From NCBI RefSeq assembly GCF_001724815.1, contig NZ_MEDO01000007.1:19642-83641 (forward strand): a stretch of DNA of 64,000 bases, given 5' to 3'. The notes beneath the pieces were generated by a model. The model was not told the origin of the DNA. It saw only the letters and a list, made by a program, of their open reading frames with translations, and did not search any database. The DNA comes from Arenimonas sp. SCN 70-307 (GTDB lineage Bacteria; Pseudomonadota; Gammaproteobacteria; Xanthomonadales; Xanthomonadaceae). Positions 37,004 to 48,516 of this stretch are shown here, piece by piece (position 1 is the first letter of the stretch; the number at the start of each line of letters is the position of its first letter). The translations under genes and the position numbers were made by a program.

Positions 37004-37474
37004 TCAGGCCCGGTGGTAGGGATGGTTGGCGAGCAGGCTGCAGGCGCGATACAGCTGCTCGGCCAGCACCAGGCGCACCAGCATGTGCGGCAGGGTCAGC
37101 GGGCCCAGCGACCAGCGTTCATCGGCGCCGTCGAGCACCTCGGGGGCATGGCCCTCGGGGCCACCGATCAGGAAGGCGAGGTCGCGGCCCTGCTGGCGCC
37201 AGTGTTCCAGGCGCGCGGCCAGCTGTTCGGAGGAATGGGCCTTGCCGCGGCCGTCGAGCGCGACCACCCAGGCGCCGCGCGGCAGTGCCGCTTGCACCCG
37301 AACGCCTTCGTCGGCCATGGCCCGGGCGGCATCGCGGCCCTTGCCGCGCAGCCCGGGCGCCACCTCAACCAGTTCCAGCGGCAACCAGTGCGACAACCGC
37401 TTCTGGTACTCGGCAAAGCCCTCGGCCACCCATCCGGGCGCCTTTTCCCCCACCGCCACCAGCCGCGCCTTCAT
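37004..37474 (-). CDS. rlmH: 23S rRNA pseudouridine(1915)-N3 methyltransferase
   Basis: RlmH methylates pseudouridine 1915 of helix 69 in the assembled ribosome. The 156-residue SPOUT protein shows the SAM-binding knot [11 protein letters not shown] and the C-terminal [30 protein letters not shown]. Length equals E. coli RlmH (155). It starts 1 base after the rsfS stop, so translational coupling is likely. The rsfS-rlmH pair is conserved. Confidence 0.97.
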   Translation of the reverse strand: MKARLVAVGEKAPGWVAEGFAEYQKRLSHWLPLELVEVAPGLRGKGRDAARAMADEGVRVQAALPRGAWVVALDGRGKAHSSEQLAARLEHWRQQGRDLAFLIGGPEGHAPEVLDGADERWSLGPLTLPHMLVRLVLAEQLYRACSLLANHPYHRA

Positions 37475-37475
37475 C

Positions 37476-37844
37476 TCAGGAGGCCGCGGAGTCCTCGGGC
37501 GGCTGGTCGCCGACGGTCCAGAGGCGTTCGAGGGCGTAGAACTCGCGCACGCGCGGCAGCATGACGTGGACGATGACGTCGCCCAGGTCCACCAGCACCC
37601 ACTCGGCCTCGCGCTCGCCTTCCACGCCCAGGGGCATCACGCCGCACTTCTTGGCGAACTTCACCACCTCGTCGGCCACCGACTTCACGTGCCGCGTGGA
37701 CGTGCCCGAGGCGACCACCAGGAAATCGGCGATCGAGGTGCGGCCGCGCACGTCGATCTCGACGGCGTCCTTGGCCTTCATTTCCTCGAGCGCGGCGTGG
37801 ACCTGCTTGAGCAGCGCCTCCGGCGACGGCGCCGGGTCGGGCAT
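37476..37844 (-). CDS. rsfS: Ribosome silencing factor RsfS
   Basis: RsfS binds L14 and blocks subunit joining when nutrients are scarce. The 122-residue product starts MPDPAPSPEALLKQVHAALEEMKAKD and keeps the core DVRGRTSIADFLVVASGTSTRHVKSVADEV and EWVLVDLGDVIVHVMLPRVREFYALERLW. I chose the ATG at 37844; frames reaching to 38165 overlap nadD and have no conserved residues. A promoter-like TATAAT lies within the end of nadD. Confidence 0.96.
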   Translation of the reverse strand: MPDPAPSPEALLKQVHAALEEMKAKDAVEIDVRGRTSIADFLVVASGTSTRHVKSVADEVVKFAKKCGVMPLGVEGEREAEWVLVDLGDVIVHVMLPRVREFYALERLWTVGDQPPEDSAAS

Positions 37845-37893
37845 CTGGGTCTTGATGACGTGGGCTTGGCTGGTCAACGGGCGGCTCGGCGAT

Positions 37894-38568
37894 TCAGGAG
37901 GGGGGTCGATTATACGCCCCGGGCGACCGGCCCGCCCGGTACAGGCCACGGCGGGCGATTTCGGCGGCCACCGCGGGCGCCAGCCAGTCGCCGGTGTACT
38001 CGCCTGCCGCCAGCCGCCGGCGCAGTTCGGTGGCCGAGGCCGGGTGCTCCGCCAACTGCAGCCGGAACATCTGCCCGGCCGGGGTCTCGCCCAGCTCGCC
38101 GGGCGCCGTGGCCCAGTGCCCGCCGAAGGCTTCGGCCAGGCCGGGCGGCAGTGCGCGGCCGGCATGCCCCGGGCGCACGGCCACGATGAAATGGGCCAGC
38201 CCGGGCAGCGCCGTCCACTCGCGCCAGGACGTCAGGCCGTGGAAGGCGTCGTCGCCCACCAGCCAGGCCAGGGGCGCCTCCGGGCCGAGTTCGGCCCGCA
38301 GCTCGCGCAGAGTGTCGACGGTCCAGGACGGCCCGGCGCGGCGCAGCTCGCGGGTGTCCACGGCCAGGCCGTGCTCTCCGTCGAGCGCCAGGGCCAGCAG
38401 CGCGGCGCGCTGGTCGGCGCTGGCGCCGGGCGCCGGGCGGTGCGGCGGGTCGGCCGCCGGCAGCAGGCTGACCGTGGCATCGAAGGTGTCGCGGGCCGCG
38501 CGCGCCACGGCCAGGTGGCCGGCGTGCACCGGGTCGAAGGTGCCGCCGTACAGGATGCGCAGGCTCAC
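37894..38568 (-). CDS. nadD: Nicotinate-nucleotide adenylyltransferase
   Basis: NadD makes nicotinate adenine dinucleotide from NaMN and ATP in NAD synthesis. The GTG at 38568 gives 224 residues starting (M)SLRILYGGTFDPVHAGHLAVARA, with the ATP-binding GGTFDPVHxGH, WLVGDDAFHGLTSWREW, and a C-terminal segment with SATELRRRLAAGE. The GTG overlaps the holA stop (GTGA). Longer frames to 38823 run into holA. Confidence 0.96.
   Translation of the reverse strand: MSLRILYGGTFDPVHAGHLAVARAARDTFDATVSLLPAADPPHRPAPGASADQRAALLALALDGEHGLAVDTRELRRAGPSWTVDTLRELRAELGPEAPLAWLVGDDAFHGLTSWREWTALPGLAHFIVAVRPGHAGRALPPGLAEAFGGHWATAPGELGETPAGQMFRLQLAEHPASATELRRRLAAGEYTGDWLAPAVAAEIARRGLYRAGRSPGAYNRPPS
37909..37914 (-). 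promoter_or_regulatory. Candidate internal -10 box ahead of rsfS
   Basis: TATAAT read on the minus strand, inside the last codons of nadD and 65 bases before the rsfS ATG. No good -35 is visible. It could give rsfS-rlmH extra transcription within the leuS operon. Confidence 0.3.
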
Positions 38569-39596
38569 GAGGCCAGCAGGCGGCGGGCGCGACCGTCGGC
38601 GATGGCCACCAGCAGGCGCTCGAGCTGCAGCCACGGGTCGCCGTCGCCGCGGCCCTTGGCGCTGCGGTCGATGCGGCCGCATTCGCCGGCGAAGGCCTCC
38701 CAGCGCGCCGGCGGATGCCGCTCGGCGGCGCGGCGATAAGTGGCCTGCTTGCTTTCCCAGACGCGGGCCTCGCGCATGGCGGCCATCAGGCGGCCGTCTT
38801 CGGCGGCGCGGGAGAGCGCGCACAGGGCCAGCACTTCCCTGGCCACCATCGGCATCAGCCCGGCCACCTGCTCGCCTTCGGCGCGCAGCGCGGCCAGCAT
38901 GCGCACGGCGCGCGCCGACTCGCCGGCGAGGGCGGCATCGACCAGCGCGAACACGTCGAAGCGCGACGAGTCGGCCACCAGCTGCTCCATCTGCGCCAGG
39001 TCGATGGCCTCGCCGCGGCCACCGGCCAGCAGCGCGAGCTTGTCCACTTCCTGGGCCGCGGCCAGCAGGTTGCCCTCGACGCGGTCGGCCAGGCGGCGCA
39101 CCGCGTCGGGCGTGGCCAGCAGGCCGCGGCTGCGCAGGCGGCGCTGCAGCCAGTCGCCCAGTTCATGCGCCTTGAGCGGATACACCGGCAGCATGTGCCC
39201 GGCCCTGGCGATCGCCTCGCTCCACTTGCCGGCGTGGTTGCGGCTCCAGTCCTGGCAGGTGATGAGCAGCACGGTGTCGGGCGGCGGGTTGTCGCAGTAC
39301 TCACGGAGCGCCTCGCTGCCGTCCTTGCCGGGCTTGCCGCTGGGCAGGCGCAGGTCGAACAGGCGGCGGCTGGCGAACAGGCTCATCGAGGCCAGGCCGC
39401 GCGACAGCGAGTTCCAGTCGAAGCCGGATTCGGCGTCGTACACTTCGCGCTCGCCATAACCCTCGTCGCGGGCGCGGGCGCGCACGGCGTCGGCGGCTTC
39501 CTGCACCAGCAGCGGTTCGCTGCCGGCGATGAGATAAACAGGCCGCAGCGGCTCGGCAGCCAGCTGGCGTTCGAACTGGGCCTGGCGCAGCTCCAT
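38565..39596 (-). CDS. holA: DNA polymerase III subunit delta
   Basis: HolA is the clamp-loader subunit that opens the beta ring. The 343-residue product equals E. coli HolA and begins MELRQAQFERQLAAEPLRPVYLIAGSEPLLVQEAADAVRARA, with the LPSGKPGKDGSEAL and LLITCQDWSRNHAGKWSEAI segments and a C-terminal collar domain. The ATG overlaps the lptE stop by one base and its stop overlaps the nadD start. Order leuS-lptE-holA-nadD is standard. Confidence 0.96.
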   Translation of the reverse strand: MELRQAQFERQLAAEPLRPVYLIAGSEPLLVQEAADAVRARARDEGYGEREVYDAESGFDWNSLSRGLASMSLFASRRLFDLRLPSGKPGKDGSEALREYCDNPPPDTVLLITCQDWSRNHAGKWSEAIARAGHMLPVYPLKAHELGDWLQRRLRSRGLLATPDAVRRLADRVEGNLLAAAQEVDKLALLAGGRGEAIDLAQMEQLVADSSRFDVFALVDAALAGESARAVRMLAALRAEGEQVAGLMPMVAREVLALCALSRAAEDGRLMAAMREARVWESKQATYRRAAERHPPARWEAFAGECGRIDRSAKGRGDGDPWLQLERLLVAIADGRARRLLAS

Positions 39597-40087
39597 CAGT
39601 CGGCGCGCAGCGCCGCGTCGAGGCGGCGCACGACGGCGCCGACCATTTCCCGGCGCAGTTCGTCGCGCAGCAGGCGCTCCTCGGCGGGCGAGCCGATCGA
39701 GCCGGTGGCGTCGTAGGTGTATTCGCGGTTGAGCTCGACCCGCTGGCGCGGCACGCGCACGCTGCCGTCGGCGCCGACCAGTTCGAACTCCACCGAATAG
39801 CTGGTCTGGTACTCCCGCACGCCGGCGCCGCGGTCGAAGGTGAGCGGGCGGTTGGACAACTGCTCGGCCAGCACCTTCAGCGTGGCCGAGGGCTGTCCGG
39901 CCACGGCCGGCTGCGCGCCGGCGCGGTCGAGCGCGGTGGCCAGGTCGCGGGCCAGCGGGCTGTAGGGATCACCGGCGCTGACCGCCACCGGGCCCAGTTC
40001 AGTGGCCAGGGCCAGCGAGGCGCGCGGCTTGAAACCGCAGCCGGCGGCCAGCAGCGACAGGCAAAGCACGATCAGCAAGTTGCGCAT
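39596..40087 (-). CDS. lptE: LPS assembly lipoprotein LptE
   Basis: LptE plugs the LptD barrel in the outer membrane and helps place LPS on the cell surface. The 163-residue product has a lipoprotein signal MRNLLIVLCLSLLAAGC, with the lipidated Cys at 17, then GFKPRASLALATELGP and later VREYQTSYSVEFELVGADGSVRVPRQRVELNREYTYD, the LptE core. It starts 4 bases after the leuS stop. Confidence 0.95.
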   Translation of the reverse strand: MRNLLIVLCLSLLAAGCGFKPRASLALATELGPVAVSAGDPYSPLARDLATALDRAGAQPAVAGQPSATLKVLAEQLSNRPLTFDRGAGVREYQTSYSVEFELVGADGSVRVPRQRVELNREYTYDATGSIGSPAEERLLRDELRREMVGAVVRRLDAALRAD

Positions 40088-40091
40088 GGGC

Positions 40092-42728
<2,637 letters not shown>

Positions 42729-42814
42729 TTACTGGCATCCAGCGTAGCAAATCCGAGGGCTTTCTGGCCCGCCCCGGCTGTGGTTTGATGCGCCCTCACC
42801 CTCGGAGACCGACG

Positions 42815-44101
42815 ATGCGACCCTCCCCGCTGATGCTGGCCCTTGCGCTCGCCCTGCCCGCCCCGGCCTTGGCCGACACCCTGGCGCTGCAGTGCGGCCG
42901 GCTGTTCGACCCCGCCAGCGGCCGCAACCTGCCCGAGCGCACCGTCTTGGTGGCCGACGGCAAGGTCAGCGAGGTCCGCACGGGCCACGCCGCCGTCGCC
43001 GGTGCCACCGTGGTCGACCTCAAGGGCCACACCTGCAGCCCGGGCTGGATCGACCTGCACGTGCACCTGCGCGGCGAATCGAGCCCGCAGTCCTACTCCG
43101 AAGGCTTCCGCCTCAACCCCGAGTTCACCGTGCTGCGCTCGACCGCCTACGCCCGCCGCACCCTGCATGCCGGCTTCACCACCGTGCGCGACCTGGGCGG
43201 CGAGACCACCCTGGCCCTGCGCGACGCCATCAACCAGGGCTGGATCGAAGGCCCGCGCATCTTCGCGGCCGGCAAGTCCATCGCCACCACCGGCGGCCAT
43301 GCCGACCCCACCAACGGCCTCAACCACCAGCTCTCCGACGCGCTGGGCGTGCCCGGCCCGGCCGAGGGCGTGGTCAACAGCCCCGAGGAAGCACGCCAGG
43401 CGGTGCGCCAGCGCTACAAGGACGGCTCGGACGTGATCAAGATCACCGCCACCGGCGGCGTGCTCAGCTACGCCCGCAGTGGCGACGGCCCGCAGTTCAC
43501 CGTCGACGAGGTGGCCGCCATCGTGCAGACCGCGCGCGACTACGGTTATTCGGTGGCCGCGCACGCGCACGGCAAGGAAGGCATGCTGCGCGCCATCATC
43601 GGCGGCGTGGACAGCATCGAGCACGGCACCTACATGGACGACGAGGTGTTCGCGCAGATGAAGAAGCACGGCACCTGGTACGTGCCCACCGTCTCGGCCG
43701 GCCGCTTCGTGGCCGAGAAGTCCAAGGTCGACGGTTATTACCCCGAGGTCGTGCGGCCCAAGGCGGCGCGCATCGGCCCGCAGATCCAGGACACGCTGGC
43801 GCGCGCCTGGAAGGCCGGCGTCAAGATCGCCTTCGGCACCGACGCCGGCGTCAGCCTGCACGGCGACAACGCCGACGAGTTCATCTTCATGGTCGAGGCC
43901 GGCATGCCGCCGGCCGAGGCCCTGCGCGCCGCCACCATCCACGCCGCCACCGTGCTGCGCCGAGACGACCTGGGCCGCGTGGCCCCGGGCCTGCCGGCCG
44001 ACATCATCGCCATGCCCGGCGACCCGCTGGCCGACATCACCGTGGTGCGCAAGGTGGATTTCGTCATGAAGGACGGCAAGGTGGCGCGCCGGCCGGAGTA
44101 A
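42815..44101 (+). CDS. Secreted amidohydrolase (imidazolonepropionase-like/prolidase-type family)
   Basis: A metal-dependent hydrolase of the amidohydrolase superfamily, exported by a signal peptide [20 protein letters not shown]. From the ATG at 42815 it has 428 residues. Metal-site residues are visible: [12 protein letters not shown] (HxH), the Lys-bearing [26 protein letters not shown] (His), IEHGTYMD (His), and [11 protein letters not shown] (Asp). Relatives in Xanthomonadales hydrolyse Xaa-Pro or Xaa-Arg dipeptides or unknown amides; the substrate cannot be read from sequence. Shine-Dalgarno CGGAGA precedes the ATG. The TTG and ATG at 42785-42790 are rejected as starts. Confidence 0.88.
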   Translation: MRPSPLMLALALALPAPALADTLALQCGRLFDPASGRNLPERTVLVADGKVSEVRTGHAAVAGATVVDLKGHTCSPGWIDLHVHLRGESSPQSYSEGFRLNPEFTVLRSTAYARRTLHAGFTTVRDLGGETTLALRDAINQGWIEGPRIFAAGKSIATTGGHADPTNGLNHQLSDALGVPGPAEGVVNSPEEARQAVRQRYKDGSDVIKITATGGVLSYARSGDGPQFTVDEVAAIVQTARDYGYSVAAHAHGKEGMLRAIIGGVDSIEHGTYMDDEVFAQMKKHGTWYVPTVSAGRFVAEKSKVDGYYPEVVRPKAARIGPQIQDTLARAWKAGVKIAFGTDAGVSLHGDNADEFIFMVEAGMPPAEALRAATIHAATVLRRDDLGRVAPGLPADIIAMPGDPLADITVVRKVDFVMKDGKVARRPE

Positions 44102-44102
44102 A

Positions 44103-44156
44103 CCCCGCCGCCGCGGCATGACCGTGGTTGGGCAACCCATGGCAGGGGCGGCGGGG
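44103..44156 (+). terminator. Possible terminator-like stem after the amidohydrolase gene
   Basis: CCCCGCCGCC (44103-44112) and GGCGGCGGGG (44147-44156) are exact complements with a 34-base loop. It begins 2 bases after the stop. There is no T tract, so the role is uncertain. Confidence 0.3.
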
Positions 44157-44201
44157 CGCGACGGTGGTCACACTGGCGCCATCGCCCCCGTCTGTGCCGC
44201 C

Positions 44202-45118
<917 letters not shown>

Positions 45119-45122
<4 letters not shown>

Positions 45123-45883
45123 AGGCGTTGGCGCGGGCCCTTTGGGCGGAAAAACTCAAGCTGCGCGGCACCCTGGCGCTGTGGATGTGCCTGGTGGCGC
45201 CGGCGGTGGTGGTGGCGGTCTACGTGCTGCAGATCGGCTTCGGCAAGTTCCCGCCCGGCCGCGTGGCACCGCCGCCGGCCGAGGTCTGGAGCGTGTTCAT
45301 GCAGTCGACGCTGGTGCTGTGGGCCTTCCTGATGCTGCCGCTGCTTGTGACGCTGCAGGCGGCGCTGCTGGCCGGGCTCGAGCACCAGGGCCAGCACTGG
45401 AAGCACCTGCTGGCCCTGGCGCCGCCGCGGCACGTGCACTACCTGGCCAAGCTGCTGGCCCTGCTGGCGATGCTGGCACTGTCGCAGATGGCGATGTTCG
45501 CCCTGCTGCCGCTGGGCGGCTGGGCGCTGATGGCGCTCAAGCCCGGCTTCGGCCTGGCCGGCGCGCCGCCGATGGCCGCGCTGGCCACGAAGCTGGCGGC
45601 CATCTTCGGCGCCTGCGTGCTGCTGGCCGCGCTGCACACCTGGATCGCGATCCGCTGGCGCAGCTTCGCCGTGGCGGTGGGCGTCGGCATGGCCGCCACC
45701 GTGATGGGTTTCCTGATCGGCCAGTCTGCGCGTTTCGGCCCCTGGTACCCGTGGTCGCTGCCGATGCAGACCCTCGCCAGCGACCCGGACATGCCGGCGC
45801 GCGTGGTGGCCTGGAGCCTGGCGGGCGCGGCGGTGGCCACCGTGGCCGGCCTGGCCTGGTTCCGGCGCAGCGAACCGGCCTGA
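45119..45883 (+). CDS. ABC-2 type permease
   Basis: The 254-residue membrane partner of the preceding ATPase, translated from a GTG that overlaps its stop. About six hydrophobic helices can be seen, including LWMCLVAPAVVVAVYVLQIGF, LWAFLMLPLLVTLQAALLAGL and VAVGVGMAATVMGFLIGQ. It resembles the lantibiotic/ABC-2 permease family with LEHQGQHWKHLLALAPPRHVHYLAKLLA between helices 2 and 3. A lone ATPase-permease pair of this kind often exports peptides or drugs; the substrate is not inferable. Confidence 0.85.
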
Positions 45884-45948
45884 TTGGCTTGATCCGGGCC
45901 GCTGCTGGCACCATCTGTGGGGACTGATTCCCTACGGACGGACCCGCC

Positions 45949-46812
45949 ATGACCGCTGCCAACCCCTTCGTCTTCGACGCCAGCCTCGCCGGCTTCGAGC
46001 AGGACGTACTGCTCAAGTCGCGCCAAACGCCGGTGCTGGTCGATTTCTGGGCCACCTGGTGCGGCCCCTGCAGGACCCTGGGCCCGGTGCTGGAGAAACT
46101 CGCGGCCGAGTTCAACGGCGGCTTCCTGCTGGCCAAGGTCGACGTCGACAAGGAGCAGCAGCTGGCCGGCTACTTCCAGATCAAGTCGGTGCCGACGGTG
46201 ATGCTGATAAAGGACGGCCAGATCGCCGACGCCTTCCCCGGCGCCCTTCCCGAGGGCCAGTTGCGCCAGTTCCTGGCCCACCACGGCGTCGTCGCGAAGG
46301 AAGCCGAGGCCGAGGCCGAACCTGAAGCGGCCCCGCCGGCGGATCCGCACGAGGAAGTCGTGCGCCTGCGCGCCGCGGTGGCGGCCGAGCCGGACAAGGA
46401 CGAGACCCGGCTCGACCTGGCCCTGGCCCTGCTGCGCACCGGCGCCGCGAGCGAGGCCGAGGCCCTGCTCGAGGCCCTGCCCGCCAACCTCGCCCAGGAC
46501 GACCGCGCCCTGCGCGGGCGCGCCCGCCTGGCCTTCCTGGCCCTGCTCAGGGACGCGCCGCCGGCCGAAGCGCTGGCGCGCGCCGTGGAGGCCGACCCGG
46601 CCGACCTGCGCGCCCGCCACCTGCTCGGCGCCCATGACATCGTCGCCGGCCGCTGGACCGAGGGCCTGGAGCAGTTCCTGGAGATGCTGCGCCGCGACCG
46701 CAGCTTCGAGGACGGGCTGCCGCGCCGCGCCCTGATCGACGCCTTCCGCGTGGTCGAGGACGAGGACCTGGTGGGCGCCTACCGGCGCAAGATGGCCTCG
46801 CTGCTGTTCTGA
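45949..46812 (+). CDS. cnoX: Thioredoxin-TPR protein, CnoX/YbbN-like
   Basis: CnoX couples a thioredoxin domain to a TPR-like tail and acts as a chaperone/redox protector of GroEL and DnaK clients. The 287-residue product has the thioredoxin domain (1-115) with DFWATWCGPCRTLGPVLEKLA and the cis-Pro in SVPTVMLIKDG, then an acidic linker (EAEAEAEPEAAPPADP) and a helical TPR region to the end. Unlike E. coli CnoX, which has SxxC, this one has a full WCGPC pair and so may be redox-active. No signal peptide, so cytoplasmic. Converges on the next minus-strand gene. Confidence 0.88.
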   Translation: MTAANPFVFDASLAGFEQDVLLKSRQTPVLVDFWATWCGPCRTLGPVLEKLAAEFNGGFLLAKVDVDKEQQLAGYFQIKSVPTVMLIKDGQIADAFPGALPEGQLRQFLAHHGVVAKEAEAEAEPEAAPPADPHEEVVRLRAAVAAEPDKDETRLDLALALLRTGAASEAEALLEALPANLAQDDRALRGRARLAFLALLRDAPPAEALARAVEADPADLRARHLLGAHDIVAGRWTEGLEQFLEMLRRDRSFEDGLPRRALIDAFRVVEDEDLVGAYRRKMASLLF

Positions 46813-46819
46813 ACCGGCT

Positions 46820-47713
46820 TCAGGTGATGGCCCAGGTGGCCAGGAACTGCAGCGGGCGATAGACCAGCTCGCTGCCCTTCATCATCAGCCACAGCAGGGG
46901 CACGGGCAGCAGCACGGCCGCCCAGGCCGGCGCCGCGTAGACGCGCCGCAGGGCCAGGGCGAAGTGCCCACCGACCAGCAGGAGGCTGGCCACCAGGGCC
47001 CAGGGCGGCACCTGGCCCGCGCCGGGCGCGCCGCCCAGCCACAGGAAGAGCCAGCCCGCCGGCAGCAACACCAGCTGGAAGAACAGCAGCAGGAAGGTGA
47101 ATTCGTGCATCGCCACCACCAGGTGCTCGGCGAAGTAGCGGCGGACCCGGAAGAAGCAGGCCATCAGGCCCAGCGCCAGCAGCGGCACGTGCAGCACCAC
47201 CAGCGCCTTGCCGACGTCGCCGGCGCGGGCGCCGTACTCCTCGGCCACGTCCGCGAGCAGCACCGGCCGCGGCGCCGGCGGCCGGTTCGCCTCGGGCAGC
47301 CGCGACCAGCGCTCGACGCCGGCGCGGGTTCGCGCCTGGATGCGCGCGTCCGCCAGGCGCTTGACCATCGCGCCGTGCACCGGCTGGCGCAGCTGCTCGT
47401 GCAGCGAGAGGTTGAAGTCGGTGACACCGACCGGCAGCACGAAATACAGCACGTTGGCCAGCAGGAACAGCGCGATGGGCGACATCCAGCGACGCCGCCG
47501 GCCATCGAGGTAGTCGCGGCTGAGCAGGCCGGGCCGGAAGAACAGCCCCCGCAGGCTGCCCCAGAGCCGGCCGTCGAGGTCGGTGAGCACGGCCAGGGAC
47601 TGGCGCAGCAGGTGGCCCAGGCGGCGGTCGGCCTCGGTGAAGCGCTTCTGGCCGCAGCCGTGGCAGTACGCGCCGCGCAGGATTTCGCCACAATTGGCGC
47701 AGGTGTCGTCCAT
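46820..47713 (-). CDS. DUF3667 membrane protein with N-terminal zinc ribbon
   Basis: Function unknown. The 297-residue product begins with a two-knuckle zinc ribbon (CANCGEILRGAYCHGCGQKR, Cys pairs at 5/8 and 17/20), then a short helical segment with LLRQSLAVLTDLDGRLWGSLRGLFFRPG typical of DUF3667, and about five membrane helices, such as SPIALFLLANVLYFVLPVG and FTFLLLFFQLVLLPAGWLFLW. It lies between two plus-strand genes with which it has no obvious functional tie. Confidence 0.85.
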   Translation of the reverse strand: MDDTCANCGEILRGAYCHGCGQKRFTEADRRLGHLLRQSLAVLTDLDGRLWGSLRGLFFRPGLLSRDYLDGRRRRWMSPIALFLLANVLYFVLPVGVTDFNLSLHEQLRQPVHGAMVKRLADARIQARTRAGVERWSRLPEANRPPAPRPVLLADVAEEYGARAGDVGKALVVLHVPLLALGLMACFFRVRRYFAEHLVVAMHEFTFLLLFFQLVLLPAGWLFLWLGGAPGAGQVPPWALVASLLLVGGHFALALRRVYAAPAWAAVLLPVPLLWLMMKGSELVYRPLQFLATWAIT

Positions 47714-47754
47714 CGCCCCTCCCCCGTCCCGATTCGAGCACAGCCCCGCACCCG

Positions 47755-48198
47755 ATGAAAGCCTCCCGCCTGCGCACCCTCTTCCGGTTCTGGCCGCCCT
47801 TCCTGTTCGCCGGCATCCGGGTCAGCCATGTGTCGGAGGACTTCAGCCGCGCCCGGGTCGAGCTGCGCCAGCGCTGGTACAACCGCAACTACGTGGGCAC
47901 CCATTTCGGCGGCAGCCTGTTCGCGATGACCGACCCGTTCTGGATGATCCTGATGCTGCGCCGCCTCGGCGGCGACTACATCGTCTGGGACCAGGCCGGC
48001 GAGATCCGCTTCGAGAAACCCGGCCGCGGCCGGGTCGTGGCCGACTTCGAGCTCGACGACGCCACGGTGGACGGGGTCCGGGCCGCGGCGGCGGGCGGCG
48101 AAAAGGTGCTGCGCTGGTTCGAAACCGAAATCCGCGACGCCGCCGGCGACGTCGTCGCCCGGGTCCGCAAGCAGCTCTACATCCGCCGCAAGCGCTGA
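47755..48198 (+). CDS. DUF4442 hot-dog-like protein
   Basis: The 147-residue product has the DUF4442 pattern, RFWPPFLFAGIRVSHVSEDF then RWYNRNYVGTHFGGSLFAMTDPFWMILMLRRLGGDYIVWD and IRFEKPGRGRV. This family is related to thioesterase/hot-dog domains; a role in acyl-thioester chemistry would be an inference. No signal peptide. A REP doublet begins 13 bases after its stop. Confidence 0.85.
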   Translation: MKASRLRTLFRFWPPFLFAGIRVSHVSEDFSRARVELRQRWYNRNYVGTHFGGSLFAMTDPFWMILMLRRLGGDYIVWDQAGEIRFEKPGRGRVVADFELDDATVDGVRAAAAGGEKVLRWFETEIRDAAGDVVARVRKQLYIRRKR

Positions 48199-48210
48199 CC
48201 CCGCAAGCCC

Positions 48211-48399
48211 CTGTTGGAGGGCCTTCAGGCCCGACGCTATTGCTGTCGCCAGCCCCTCCGGCCCGGCAACCACCGGAGTAGCGCGATGTCGCTGTTTTCC
48301 CCCGGCCGGGGCGAATGCATGGCGGCTCGACTCGCGAAAGGGCCGAGTGGCCTGGTCGAGAGTAAGGAAAAAGCGTCGGGCCTGAAGGCCCTCCTACAG
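48211..48399. repeat. REP doublet, inverted copies flanking 133 bp
   Basis: The left copy 48211-48238 and right copy 48372-48399 are inverted repeats with 27 of 28 matching bases. Each is itself a hairpin with the core GGGCCTTCAGGCCC. The consensus GGAGSGCCTTCAGGCSCGA is shared with the element at 56415. The DNA between holds two shorter palindromes (CTCCGG/CCGGAG and CCCCGGCCGGGG) and no coding sequence. It fills most of the 318-base gap between the DUF4442 and kinase genes; the rest of the gap is the kinase promoter region. Such doublets (BIMEs) are mobilised by REP-associated transposases. Confidence 0.85.
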
Positions 48400-48454
48400 G
48401 GGGTGGCCGGGGGGGCGGGGAAAGTGTGAACCGGGTCACGGAAGCGGCGTTTAC

Positions 48455-48482
48455 TTGCCTGAACGCGCGGCTCCCGTATGCT
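48455..48482 (+). promoter_or_regulatory. Candidate promoter of the kinase gene
   Basis: TTGCCT (48455-48460) and TATGCT (48477-48482) with a 16-base spacer. The first in-frame ATG of the kinase frame (48478) is part of this -10 box, which supports the downstream ATG at 48517 as the true start. Confidence 0.5.
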
Positions 48483-48516
48483 GGGAGCCCCCGTCCCCCG
48501 CCAGCCCCCTCGCGCC

